From Fuscovulum blasticum DSM 2131 (GTDB lineage: Bacteria; Pseudomonadota; Alphaproteobacteria; Rhodobacterales; Rhodobacteraceae), in assembly GCF_003034965.1 (NCBI RefSeq), contig NZ_PZKE01000003.1:1-64000 (forward strand): 64,000 bases of DNA. The letters run 5' to 3'. A model generated the notes under the pieces. That model was not told the DNA's origin. It searched no databases and saw only the letters and a program-made list of their open reading frames with translations. The position numbers and the translations under genes are program-made. Shown here one piece after another: positions 26,007 through 34,070 of this stretch (positions are counted from its first letter, which is position 1; every line of letters begins with the position of its first letter).

Positions 26007-27050
26007 ATGCGCGGCTTGAACTTCATCCTGTCGCTGGTTTTCTCGGTCTTTGGCCTGTGCGCCTATCTGGCCTTTGATTATGCCATGGTCGCCCGGCAGG
26101 CCAAGGCGCGCGGCGAGGAACCGATGTCGGTGGTCACCTATGCCTCGGGCCTGCTGCAACTGGCGGGGGCGCTGTCGGGCAATGACGGCGATCCCGCCCG
26201 GTCGGATGCCCCGCAGACGCTGGTCGCCATGCTGCCCGCCCCGCCCGAAGGCTGGACCGTCCGCCCCGCCGAACCCGCCGATGTCGAGGCCTTCCTTCCC
26301 CCCGGCGCGCGCGGCAAGCAGGCTGACAGGGTGCGCGCCATCGGGGTGCCGCGCGAAGGCAAGGGCCTGACGGGGGCCAGGGTGATTTACGAAAAGGGGC
26401 CGCGCAAGGTGGTGGCCGAGCTGATCCGCTACCCGGATTTCATCTTCACCAGCTTCATGGCCATGACGCAGAAGTTCGAATTGCAGATGCTGACGGCCGA
26501 GTTCGAGGGCCGCGATTTCGCCACCGTCCGGGGCCTGGAAATCCGCGAGGCGCCGCTTCCAGAAGATTTCGGCGCCCGCCTGTTCGTGGCCGAGGTGGGC
26601 GCGCAGATTCACCTGCGGATGCTGGCTTCGAAGGCCATGTCCGACGAAGACCTTCTCCCCTTTCTGTCCACGCTGAACGTGCCCGCGATGAACGCCAATG
26701 TGGTGGAACGCACCACCGGGCTGGGCGAGGTGCCGGTGATCGTGCTGGCCTCGGTTCTGGATGCCGAAACCCGCAAGACATTCGAGGCCGAGCGTGACGC
26801 CGAACGCCAGCGCCGGGCGGAAGAACAGGCCGCCCGCGAGGCCGAGCTTGAGGCCGAGCGCAAGGCGGCGGAAGACGCCGAGCGGGGCCTGACCACCGAC
26901 GAAAAGACCGGGGTCAAGGTGCGCAAGGGTACCGGCACCGGCGACGGCAGCCGGTTTGAAACCAGCGGCGGAACGCTGGATGATTCCGGCTGCGTCGCTA
27001 TCGCCGGCGGCAAGACCTGCGGGGCACCGCCCCCGCCCGACGCGGACTGA
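26007..27050 (+). CDS. Membrane-anchored hypothetical protein with coiled coil
   Basis: A 347-residue protein that I do not recognise. Residues 5-25 form one transmembrane helix (FILSLVFSVFGLCAYLAF). A globular middle (about 70-240) has no motif I can name. A highly charged Glu/Arg/Ala coiled coil follows (about 255-295, RRAEEQAAREAELEAERKAA), and the tail ends with two Cys (SGCVAIAGGKTCG). The topology is probably one anchor with a periplasmic domain. It has its own start region after znuB (108 bases) and no obvious operon partner. Confidence 0.7.
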   Translation: MRGLNFILSLVFSVFGLCAYLAFDYAMVARQAKARGEEPMSVVTYASGLLQLAGALSGNDGDPARSDAPQTLVAMLPAPPEGWTVRPAEPADVEAFLPPGARGKQADRVRAIGVPREGKGLTGARVIYEKGPRKVVAELIRYPDFIFTSFMAMTQKFELQMLTAEFEGRDFATVRGLEIREAPLPEDFGARLFVAEVGAQIHLRMLASKAMSDEDLLPFLSTLNVPAMNANVVERTTGLGEVPVIVLASVLDAETRKTFEAERDAERQRRAEEQAAREAELEAERKAAEDAERGLTTDEKTGVKVRKGTGTGDGSRFETSGGTLDDSGCVAIAGGKTCGAPPPPDAD

Positions 27051-27100
27051 TCGCCGGAGATGCAGCCCGCCCCGGCGCAAGGGGGGCGGGCCGCAAGGCT

Positions 27101-28504
27101 TCAGGACAGCGCGCGTTTCAGCGCCGGGATCGGAGTCAGCACCAGCAGATCAACCGCGATCACCGCCAGCAGGGTCAGCCCCAGCATGGGAAAGGCCAGC
27201 GACAGCGCCAGCGTGATCAGGATCGCGCCCTTGGCATAGGGTAGTTCGGCCGGCATCGGCGGGGCGGCCAGACGCGCCGCCCCCGAGGGCCGCCGCTTCC
27301 ACCACATCACGATGCCCGACAGGCCAAGGAACATCACCGACAGGCAGAACAGCGTGTTCAGCGCCACGTTCCACAGGCCAAGGTCGCCCTCATGGAAGGC
27401 GATGCCCCAGGCCATCGCCTTGGCATAGGCCGAATAATCGGCATAGCGCACATCGGCCAGCACATTGCCGGTGTATTGGTCGATATGGATCGTGCGGTCC
27501 GCCGCCGGGTTCGGCCCGTCGTTCGACATGCTGTCATGGCTGATCGTCCAGACCCCCGCGCCATCGCCCGGCAGGTTCACCTGATAGCGGTTTACGAAGC
27601 CCAGCGATTGCGCGAAGCCGGTGACCGAGTCGATGGTCACCGGCCCGCGGATCGCCGCCGTGCCCGCCAGTGACCCGGATTCCGGCAGCGGCGTCTGTTC
27701 CAGATTCCACGGCACTTCCTTGGCCGGGGCGTGGTTCATGTCGGCATGGGTCTTGTCCGACAGGGGCACGTTGTCCCATTTCTCGGCCGGAAAGGTGGAC
27801 CAGGCCTGCACGAACTTGGTGCCCCAGACCCCGGCCCAGCTTAGGCCCGAGATCAGGAACACGATCAGCACCACCGAAACCCACAGCCCGACGGTGGCAT
27901 GAAGCGATTTCCACAGCGCCCGGCCCCGGGCCCCGGTCTGCACCGTCAGCGCCTTGCCCCAGCCGGTGCCGTTGCGTGGCCAGTGCATGTAAAGCCCGGT
28001 TACGCACAGCAGCAGGCCAAGGCTGGCCGCCGCCTCGATCAGCCAGTCGCCGGTGTTGCCGATCAGCAGGGTGCCGTGAATGTCGGTGGCAAAGTCATAC
28101 CAGCCTGCCCGCCAGGGAAAGGTGTTCAGCACCTCGCCGGTATAGGGGTTCAGCGTGACGCCGGTCTTGCCGGCGTCCGACGCCACGGCGAAGGTGGCCA
28201 CATGGTCCGGCCCCAGCGGGGCCACATATTGCGTGGCGGCGCCGCCCGGCACAGCGGCCTCGGCCATGGCCTGCAGGGCGCTGACGGCCAGCGGCGTGCC
28301 GCCGGGGGCGATGGTCATCTTCTCGTCGCCGATCCCCGACAGGAAGGCGATCCACAGCATGATCAGGCCGGTGGCCGCCAGCATCAGCAGGAAGGGAATG
28401 ACGTAAAGCCCGGCGTAGAAATGCCAGCGCCAGGCGGCGAAATACAGTTTGTTGGCGGCAGGCGCCGCCGCCGGGGCCTCGGCCCCGCGGAAGGTGTCAG
28501 TCAT
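27101..28504 (-). CDS. PepSY-associated membrane protein
   Basis: A 467-residue inner membrane protein of the PepSY_TM family. Transmembrane helices are seen at about residues 25-55 (RWHFYAGLYVIPFLLMLAA), 150-175, 200-225 (LHATVGLWVSVVLIVFLISG), 365-390 (LFCLSVMFLGLSGIVMWW) and the C-terminus. His residues in WHFYAG, DIHGTLL, LHATVG and FHEGDLG recur in helices and may bind heme or metal. Two periplasmic PepSY-like segments lie between (TGEVLNTFPW, YTGNVLADVRY). Such proteins occur with TonB receptors and iron or copper uptake genes, and some are ferric-siderophore reductases. It follows a DUF2946 gene by 38 bases. Confidence 0.85.
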   Translation of the reverse strand: MTDTFRGAEAPAAAPAANKLYFAAWRWHFYAGLYVIPFLLMLAATGLIMLWIAFLSGIGDEKMTIAPGGTPLAVSALQAMAEAAVPGGAATQYVAPLGPDHVATFAVASDAGKTGVTLNPYTGEVLNTFPWRAGWYDFATDIHGTLLIGNTGDWLIEAAASLGLLLCVTGLYMHWPRNGTGWGKALTVQTGARGRALWKSLHATVGLWVSVVLIVFLISGLSWAGVWGTKFVQAWSTFPAEKWDNVPLSDKTHADMNHAPAKEVPWNLEQTPLPESGSLAGTAAIRGPVTIDSVTGFAQSLGFVNRYQVNLPGDGAGVWTISHDSMSNDGPNPAADRTIHIDQYTGNVLADVRYADYSAYAKAMAWGIAFHEGDLGLWNVALNTLFCLSVMFLGLSGIVMWWKRRPSGAARLAAPPMPAELPYAKGAILITLALSLAFPMLGLTLLAVIAVDLLVLTPIPALKRALS

Positions 28505-28542
28505 GGATGTCTCCGGTTGTCTGGTTTCTGGAAAACGAAACG

Positions 28543-28935
28543 TCAGACGGCGGAGGGGGGCCCCGTGGCGGGCGGCAGGCCGGTGGCCTCGGCCCGGGCA
28601 AGCGTGGTGGTGGCCGGCGGCGGATCGGCCCGGCGCAGCGCCAGATGCGGCAGCGCCGCCCCGGCACAGCCGCCCGGACAGGCGCCCGCACATTGCGCGC
28701 AGGCCCAGGCGCAACGGTCGGGGCTGCCATCGGGCGCCTTCTTCGCCGGGGCGCCGGTGGCAAGGTCGATTGTCATCTCGACCGGCCCGTCGCCGGTGCA
28801 CAGCACCAGCGTCAGCGTGCCGTCATCGGCCCGCGCCGGCATGACCGCGGGCGAGATCAGCGACATGAGAAGGAAGGGCACCAACAGCACCCATGCCATC
28901 CCCTGCCGTTTCTGGCCCTGCGTCCTTGCCTTCAT
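28543..28935 (-). CDS. DUF2946-like secreted cysteine-rich protein
   Basis: A 130-residue protein with an N-terminal hydrophobic signal segment (AWVLLVPFLLMSLISPAVM). It then has LTLVLCTGDGPVEM, the DUF2946-type ICT motif, and a cysteine-rich patch CAWACAQCAGACPGGCAGA with six Cys. DUF2946 proteins often accompany copper-handling or TonB genes, and the Cys cluster suggests metal binding. It is probably co-transcribed with the PepSY gene downstream. The exact function is unknown. Confidence 0.7.
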   Translation of the reverse strand: MKARTQGQKRQGMAWVLLVPFLLMSLISPAVMPARADDGTLTLVLCTGDGPVEMTIDLATGAPAKKAPDGSPDRCAWACAQCAGACPGGCAGAALPHLALRRADPPPATTTLARAEATGLPPATGPPSAV

Positions 28936-29120
28936 GGCAAAAGGCGTAGGCTGGATTCCGCTATCTGGTCAACCCGTCGCCGGACCTTTGGCCTTCCGGC
29001 ACGGCTGCCCCGGTGGCCTGATCGCGACATGTCGTTTTCTGACGCGAAGGGTCGGGCGGGCTTGCCCGGCAAACCCGAGGTCTGTCACATATGGCCCAAA
29101 CCACATTCGGAGTCGGGTCC

Positions 29121-31619
29121 ATGAAAACGCATGTCAAAGCCCTTGTCGTTGGTGGCGGGGCCGTCGGCACCGGCATCGCCTATCACCTGGCCAAGGCCGG
29201 CTGGGATACCCTGCTGGTCGAGCGCGACGAACTGACCTCGGGGTCCACCTGGCACGCGGCGGGGCTGCTGCCGCTGTTCAACATGGGCTACGCGACCACC
29301 CATATCCACAAGTACAGCGTTGATTTCTACAAGGGGCTTGAGGCCGAAACCGGGCTGAACCCCGGATTCTATGTCGTGGGCAACCTGCGCATGGCCCAGA
29401 CCCAGGACCGGATGGACGAATACATGCTGTATTCCAGCGTGGCCGAAACCGCCGGGGTCTACCATGAATTCCTGACGCCCGCGCAGATCAAGGAACGCTG
29501 GCCGCTGGTCCGCACCGATGACCTGAAGGGGGCGCTGTTCCACCCGCAGGACGGCTATATCAACCCTGCCGACGTGACCCAGGCCATGGCCAAGGGCGCG
29601 CGCCAGCTTGGCGCCACGATCGAACGGAAGATCCAGGTCGATGCCTACCGCTGGACCGGCAGCGAATGGATCGTTTCCGTCACCCGCATGGTGGAGCAGG
29701 GCGGCCGTCTGGTGCCCGGCGACGAGAAATACGAAATTCACGCCGAACATGTGGTCACCGCCACCGGCAACCACGCACAGCGCACCGCGCGGCTGCTGGG
29801 CATTAAGATCCCGGCGATCCCGGTCGAACACCAGTATATCGTGACCGAACCCGACCCCGCGCTGGTGGAGTGGCGCAAGACCAATCCGCAGCACCCCGTC
29901 CTGCGCGATGCCGATGCCAAATGGTATGTGCGCGAGGAACGCGGCGGCTGGATTCTGGGCCCCTATGAAAAGAACGCCCCGGCGCGGTTCCTGTATGACG
30001 TGCCGGAAACCTTCCGCGCCGACCTGTTCCCGCTGGATCTGGAACGGATCGAGGCGGAATACATGTCGATGATCCACCGCCTGCCGTCCTCGGAAACCGT
30101 GGGGCTGAAGGACGATTTCAACGGCCCCATCTGCTATACCCCCGACGGCAACCCGCTGGTCGGCCCGGCGCCGGGCCTGCGCAACATGTGGCTGGCCGAA
30201 GGCTTCAGCTTCGGCATCACCGCCGCGGGCGGCACCGGCTACTATCTGGCGCAACTGATGACGCAGGGCGAGGCCGAGATCGACATGGCCAGCCTTGACC
30301 CCAAGCGCTACGGGTCGTGGATGACCACGGAATATGCCGCGCGCAAGAACGAGGAATGCTACGACCACGTTTTCATCCTGCATCACCCCGATGAAGAACG
30401 CGAAGCCTGCCGCCCGCTGCGCACCGCCCCGGCCTATGACCGGCAGAAAGACCTGGGCGCGCAGTTCGGCCAGGTGAACGGCTGGGAACGGCCCAACTAC
30501 TATGGCCCGGTCGGGGCGCCCGCCGATTACGACCATCACGCCCGCAGCTTCCGCCGCGCCGCCTGGTGGCCCTTTGCCGAGGCCGAGGCGAAAGCCGTCC
30601 GTGAAACCTGCGGCATCATCGACGCCAGCGCCTTCACCAAGCATCTGGTGCGCGGCCCCGGCGCGACGGCCTTCCTGGACCATTTCACCTGCAACAAGCT
30701 GCCGAATGTGGGCCGGATCAACCTGACCTATGCCCTGACCGAAGCCGGCACCACGCGGACGGAATACACCATCGTCCGGCTGGCGCAGGATGAATACTAC
30801 ATCATCTCGGCCGGGGCCTGGACGGCCTATGACTATGACTTCCTGCAAAAGGCGGCGGATGATTTCACCGCGGCCGGCGGCGGCCACATCGACATTCACG
30901 ATGTCACCACGCAATGGGGCGTCTATGCGCTGGCCGGCCCCACGGCCCGCGCCATTCTCAAGGAGATCGTCAAGGACCGTGATCCCGAAACGGTGCTGTC
31001 GAACAAGCGTTTCCCCTGGCTGTCGATGCGCAACATCGAACTGGGCATGTGCCCGGTCCGCGCCATCCGCGTGGCCTATACGGGCGAATTGGGCTGGGAA
31101 CTGCATTATCCCATCGAATTCGGCCGCTACCTGTGGGATCTGCTGCTGAAAGCTGGCGAAAAGCATGGGCTGAAGCCGGTGGGCGCGCGGGCGCAGAACT
31201 GGCTGCGGCAGGAAAAATCCTACCGCGCCTTCGGCACCGAACTGGGCCGCGATGCCACCCCGCTTGAGGCCGGTCTGGACCGTTTCGTCGATCTGACCAA
31301 GGACTTCCGCGGCAAGGACGCGATGCTGAAGACCGGCATCCGCGCCAAATGCGTCACCCTGCTGATCGACGGCCCCTCGGACACCGATCCCTGGGGCAAG
31401 GAAGCCCTGTTGCTGAACGGCGAAAAGATCGGGCGCCTCACCTCGGGCGGCTGGTCGGTGGCCTTCGGCAAGCAGATCGGCATGGGCTATGTCCGCCCCG
31501 ATCTGGCCGAGGTGGGCACGAAGCTGAAGGTCAAGATCCAGCTCAAGGAATGGGATGCCGTGGTGGTGGAAGACAGCCCCCACGACCCGACCAACACCCG
31601 CATCCGGGTGGATGGCTGA
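29121..31619 (+). CDS. GcvT-domain FAD oxidoreductase (dimethylglycine/sarcosine dehydrogenase family)
   Basis: An 832-residue enzyme. Residues 1-390 form a DAO-type FAD domain (ALVVGGGAVGTGIAYHLAKA, SGSTWHAAGLLP with the Trp-His region of the covalent-flavin subgroup). Residues about 430-830 are a folate-binding GcvT/aminomethyltransferase module (HLVRGPGATAFLD, YTGELGWELHYPIEFG, ARAQNWLRQEKSYRAFGTEL, LDRFVDLTKDFRGKDA). The family oxidatively demethylates N-methylated glycines and passes the formaldehyde unit to tetrahydrofolate. The substrate may be dimethylglycine or sarcosine. A GGAG site favours the ATG at 29121 over one ten codons earlier. It is followed by three hairpins. Confidence 0.88.
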   Translation: MKTHVKALVVGGGAVGTGIAYHLAKAGWDTLLVERDELTSGSTWHAAGLLPLFNMGYATTHIHKYSVDFYKGLEAETGLNPGFYVVGNLRMAQTQDRMDEYMLYSSVAETAGVYHEFLTPAQIKERWPLVRTDDLKGALFHPQDGYINPADVTQAMAKGARQLGATIERKIQVDAYRWTGSEWIVSVTRMVEQGGRLVPGDEKYEIHAEHVVTATGNHAQRTARLLGIKIPAIPVEHQYIVTEPDPALVEWRKTNPQHPVLRDADAKWYVREERGGWILGPYEKNAPARFLYDVPETFRADLFPLDLERIEAEYMSMIHRLPSSETVGLKDDFNGPICYTPDGNPLVGPAPGLRNMWLAEGFSFGITAAGGTGYYLAQLMTQGEAEIDMASLDPKRYGSWMTTEYAARKNEECYDHVFILHHPDEEREACRPLRTAPAYDRQKDLGAQFGQVNGWERPNYYGPVGAPADYDHHARSFRRAAWWPFAEAEAKAVRETCGIIDASAFTKHLVRGPGATAFLDHFTCNKLPNVGRINLTYALTEAGTTRTEYTIVRLAQDEYYIISAGAWTAYDYDFLQKAADDFTAAGGGHIDIHDVTTQWGVYALAGPTARAILKEIVKDRDPETVLSNKRFPWLSMRNIELGMCPVRAIRVAYTGELGWELHYPIEFGRYLWDLLLKAGEKHGLKPVGARAQNWLRQEKSYRAFGTELGRDATPLEAGLDRFVDLTKDFRGKDAMLKTGIRAKCVTLLIDGPSDTDPWGKEALLLNGEKIGRLTSGGWSVAFGKQIGMGYVRPDLAEVGTKLKVKIQLKEWDAVVVEDSPHDPTNTRIRVDG

Positions 31620-31644
31620 CGGCGATTTCGTCCGGGCACGGGCG

Positions 31645-31689
31645 CCGGAGCCTTCGAAGGCTCCGGTCCGAAATCTTTGAAGATTTCGG
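31645..31689 (+). repeat. Two adjacent perfect palindromes after the GcvT-family gene
   Basis: A 22-base perfect palindrome (CCGGAGCCTTC and its complement, 31645-31666) is followed one base later by CCGAAATCTT-TG-AAGATTTCGG (31668-31689). They lie 25 bases after the stop codon and precede a third hairpin with a T-run. They probably stabilise the mRNA 3' end or assist termination. Confidence 0.7.
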
Positions 31690-31704
31690 TCAGGAAACGA
31701 ACGG

Positions 31705-31732
31705 GCCGCATCCTTCCGGGGTGCGGCTTTTT
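31705..31732 (+). terminator. Rho-independent terminator of the GcvT-family gene
   Basis: GCCGCA and TGCGGC form the stem, followed directly by five T. It is the third hairpin in a row after the stop codon. Confidence 0.8.
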
Positions 31733-31768
31733 CGTTCAGGCGCGGGGATGCGGGTCAGATCCGCCCGG

Positions 31769-32074
31769 TCACCTTGGCCCACCACCAGCGGGTGCCCACC
31801 AGCAGCGGGTGCCCACCAGCAGGAAGCGCCAGTCCTTGAAGAATTCGGGCGGCTTGCCTTCGATGGCATGGCCCACGAACTGCAAGGCCCAGCCAAGGAT
31901 GAACAGCGCCACCGCCCAGCCCCACAGCCCCGGCACAAGGATCGACAGCACCGCCAGCGCCAGCGACACCACGATCATCGGAATCCCGAAGGCATGGGTC
32001 AACTGGTTCCACCTGTTCTGATGGCTTTGCTGATACTGCGCGATCCACTCGCTCCAGCTTCGGCCTCCCAACAT
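31769..32074 (-). CDS. DUF962 (Mpo1-like) membrane protein with frameshifted C-terminus
   Basis: A 101-residue DUF962/YGL010w-like protein. The family core is intact: SWSEWIAQYQQSHQNRWNQL with the HQNxxNQxTH-type motif and GIPMI, two hydrophobic helices (residues 33-66) and GHAIEGKPPEF. Homologs such as yeast Mpo1 are iron-dependent 2-hydroxy fatty acid dioxygenases, and the His motifs are present here. The last 14 residues are shifted out of frame by a 17-base tandem duplication at 31786-31819. Without it the protein would end RWWWAKVTGRI at 31755. The core is probably still functional. Confidence 0.78.
   Translation of the reverse strand: MLGGRSWSEWIAQYQQSHQNRWNQLTHAFGIPMIVVSLALAVLSILVPGLWGWAVALFILGWALQFVGHAIEGKPPEFFKDWRFLLVGTRCWWAPAGGGPR
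31786..31819. repeat. 17-base perfect tandem duplication inside the DUF962 gene
   Basis: CAGCGGGTGCCCACCAG occurs twice in direct succession (31786-31802 and 31803-31819). Removing one copy restores a frame whose C-terminus reads LLVGTRWWWAKVTGRI, so the duplication is the cause of the altered tail. Confidence 0.9.
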
Positions 32075-32160
32075 CGCAGCCTCCCCTTTTTCCGGCCCGC
32101 GTCGCCGGGCCGGAAAAGGTTAGGGGGCGATGCCGGTTTCCGGCAAGCCTGACGCGACGT

Positions 32161-32970
32161 TCACCGCGTCCGCGCGGCCAGCCAGGCGGCCCATTGCGCG
32201 CCCGACCCTTCGAAGACGTTGATGTCAACCCGGCCGTTCACACCCGGCACCAGCCCGGTCGAGGTGTATTGCCAGAACGTCCAGGGGTGGCCGTCATACA
32301 GATCCTTCGGATGCTTCGCCACGGCGCGCAGCCAGAAGTCGGCGCCGTTCACCTTCCACATCTCGTTGTCCTGGAAGAAGTCGATCGAGGTGTAAAGGAT
32401 CGGCCGCTGTCCGTAATGGTTGGCCACCGCGCGGATGAAGATGTCGGCGTCGCGGCGAATTTCCTCGGGCGTGCGGCGGATGGTGCAGGTGGGCGAAAAC
32501 GGCGTCCACTCCATGTCCAGCACCGGGGGCAGGGCGCCGGCGGTGCGCGGCACATTGCGGATGAACCAGCGCGCCTGTTCGATGGCCGGGCGGCAGTGGT
32601 AGAAGAAGTGATAGGCCCCGCGCGCCACCCCGGCCCGGCCGGCGCCGCGCCAATGGTCGAGGAACATCTCGTCCACCCGGTCGCCGCCCTCGGTCGCCTT
32701 GACGAAGACGAAGTTCACGCCGTTGCTGCGCGCGATTTCCCAGTCGATGGTCCCCTGATACTTCGCCACATCCAGCCCGTGCACGGGGAATGATTGCGGC
32801 GGCTTTCCGCCCCAGTCCGTCACCGGCTTGGCATCCGAGAAATTGGCAGAGGTGACCTGACCCGCCGGCACAGCGGCGGCGGGGCGGGCGTTGGGTGCAT
32901 GGGCCGAAGGCGTGCGCGAGGCACCGCAGGCGGCCAGAACAAGGCAAAGGAACAGGGGAAGGATACGCAT
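32161..32970 (-). CDS. Glycoside hydrolase family 25 lipoprotein (lysozyme-like)
   Basis: A 269-residue muramidase-type enzyme. The N-terminus is a lipoprotein signal ending LVLAAC (Cys15). The GH25 barrel begins VHGLDVAKYQGTIDW with Asp67 and continues FVFVKATEGGD, GAYHFFYH and VLDMEW with Asp152 and Glu154, the catalytic pair, and WTFWQYTSTG at the end. It cleaves the MurNAc-GlcNAc bond of peptidoglycan from the periplasmic face of a membrane. It may serve cell-wall turnover. No phage genes lie nearby. Confidence 0.92.
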   Translation of the reverse strand: MRILPLFLCLVLAACGASRTPSAHAPNARPAAAVPAGQVTSANFSDAKPVTDWGGKPPQSFPVHGLDVAKYQGTIDWEIARSNGVNFVFVKATEGGDRVDEMFLDHWRGAGRAGVARGAYHFFYHCRPAIEQARWFIRNVPRTAGALPPVLDMEWTPFSPTCTIRRTPEEIRRDADIFIRAVANHYGQRPILYTSIDFFQDNEMWKVNGADFWLRAVAKHPKDLYDGHPWTFWQYTSTGLVPGVNGRVDINVFEGSGAQWAAWLAARTR

Positions 32971-33064
32971 GATCCGGCCATGCTGGCCGAAGCGGGGGCG
33001 GATGTCACGCCCCCGCGCAGCAAAAAACGTCTTCAGCCGCCTGCCATTGGCGGCAATCCGCGGC

Positions 33065-33565
33065 CTATCTGCGGCCGAAATCCCCGGTCGTCAGGCTGCC
33101 GTCGCCGTTGCGGTCCATCCGGGCAAAGAAGGCGGTGGTCAGGCCGACAAATTCTTCCCGCGTCACCTGCCCGTCGCCGTTGGCGTCCCGCAGGGCCGCG
33201 CCGCCGCCGCCCACGCCGGCCCCTTTGCCGTGCCCCATTCCCATGCCCATATCTTTTCCCATGCCTTTGCCCATCCCGGCCTCGCTCCGGGCCTCCTGCA
33301 TCTGGGCGCGCATGTCGGTCCGGGCGTCATCCAGCGCCGCCAGTTCGTCGGGCGACAGGATGCCATCGGCATTGGCGTCAAAGGTGGTGAAGATCTCGTC
33401 CCGCCGTTCCCGCGCCTCGGGCAGCGTCACGGCGCCATCGCCGTTGCGGTCCCACATGGTCAGGAACTGCTGGCCCGGCACAAAGGTCTGGGCCAGGGCG
33501 CCCGTGCCGGCAAGGCCCAAGGCAAGGGGCAGGGCAAGAGTCAGGGAAAGCGCGCGCGTGGTCAT
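33065..33565 (-). CDS. Secreted EF-hand calcium-binding protein
   Basis: A 166-residue protein with a signal peptide (LTLALPLALGLAGTGALA) and four EF-hand loops: DRNGDGAVTLPE, DANADGILSPDE, DANGDGQVTREE and DRNGDGSLTTGD. The two pairs are separated by a flexible Gly/Met/Lys/His-rich linker (GMGKGMGKDMGMGMGHGKG), which is unusual and could bind copper or another soft metal. GGAGG lies close to the ATG and is overlapped by an 8+8-base dyad with the ATTC-N8-GAAT core. It is downstream of the CxxC gene in the same direction. Confidence 0.88.
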   Translation of the reverse strand: MTTRALSLTLALPLALGLAGTGALAQTFVPGQQFLTMWDRNGDGAVTLPEARERRDEIFTTFDANADGILSPDELAALDDARTDMRAQMQEARSEAGMGKGMGKDMGMGMGHGKGAGVGGGGAALRDANGDGQVTREEFVGLTTAFFARMDRNGDGSLTTGDFGRR

Positions 33566-33573
33566 GATGACCT

Positions 33574-33597
33574 CCATATTCCGCTGTGTGAATATGG
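33574..33597. promoter_or_regulatory. ATTC-N8-GAAT dyad before the EF-hand gene
   Basis: CCATATTC, eight bases, GAATATGG: perfect 8-base arms with the ATTC-N8-GAAT core at 33578-33593. It lies 9 bases before the start codon, and its left edge runs into the GGAGG ribosome site. It may be a DNA operator shared with the two other copies or an mRNA hairpin that hides the ribosome site. Confidence 0.5.
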
Positions 33598-33629
33598 AAC
33601 GCGCGCGCCCCGGCTTTCCGTCGCAGCGA

Positions 33630-33974
33630 TCAGGCCGCCGGTTGCGCCAGCTCGTCCCAGCAGGCCAGCGCATGGGCGGCATACATCACCGCCGGGCCGC
33701 CCCCCATCTGGATGCACATCGCCAGCACGTCGCCCAGTTCTTCCCGCGTCGCGCCGCATTTCATCAGCGCCTCGACGTGAAAGTTGATGCAGGGCTCACA
33801 GCGCTGGCTGACCGCGATGGCCAGCGCGACATATTCCTTTTCCTTGACGGAAATCGCCGGGCTGTCCTTGGCCGCCTTCGACAACTGGCCGAACCCCGCC
33901 ATCGTGTCGGGAATCAGCTTGTTCATCACCCGCAGCTCGCTGCGCATGTCGGCGATCTTGGCCTTGTAGCTCAT
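33630..33974 (-). CDS. Carboxymuconolactone decarboxylase/AhpD-like protein
   Basis: A 114-residue all-helical protein of the CMD/AhpD family. Cys59 and Cys62 in CEPCINFH with His66 form the redox/proton-relay motif of AhpD-type alkylhydroperoxidases, so it is more likely a thiol-dependent reductase or peroxidase than a decarboxylase. GATREELGDVLAMCIQMGGGPAVMYA is the family C-terminal helix. The ATG has AGGAGC seven bases upstream. The promoter carries an ATTC-N8-GAAT operator like that of sqr, which suggests induction by sulfide or persulfide. Confidence 0.87.
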   Translation of the reverse strand: MSYKAKIADMRSELRVMNKLIPDTMAGFGQLSKAAKDSPAISVKEKEYVALAIAVSQRCEPCINFHVEALMKCGATREELGDVLAMCIQMGGGPAVMYAAHALACWDELAQPAA

Positions 33975-34026
33975 CTCATGCTCCTTGAGGGGCGGCCCGG
34001 AGGCCACGGCGTTTCGCCCTCAATTC

Positions 34027-34049
34027 ACATTCAAATAAATGAATGTCAA
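34027..34049 (-). promoter_or_regulatory. Promoter with SqrR/BigR-type operator before the CxxC (AhpD-like) gene
   Basis: ACATTC, eight bases, GAATGT at 34027-34046, containing the core ATTC-N8-GAAT (34029-34044). A perfect -35 hexamer TTGACA (leftward, 34044-34049) begins at the last base of the core, exactly as in the sqr promoter. The -10 hexamer is weak. Confidence 0.6.
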
Positions 34050-34070
34050 GTGCCGACCTGCCGCACCCCG

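Noticed and set aside
29025-29034. CGACATGTCG palindrome before the GcvT-family gene
   Set aside because: A 10-base palindrome is expected by chance at this scale and it has no partner site or match to a known operator.
29085-31583. A very long open frame antisense to the GcvT-family flavoprotein gene
   Set aside because: It mirrors the sense gene codon by codon; its protein is rich in Gly, His, Arg and Gln with no motif, as expected for the complement of a GC-rich gene. The sense strand encodes a clear family.
32161-32970. GH25 lysozyme as part of a prophage
   Set aside because: It has a lipoprotein signal and no holin, integrase or structural phage genes around it.
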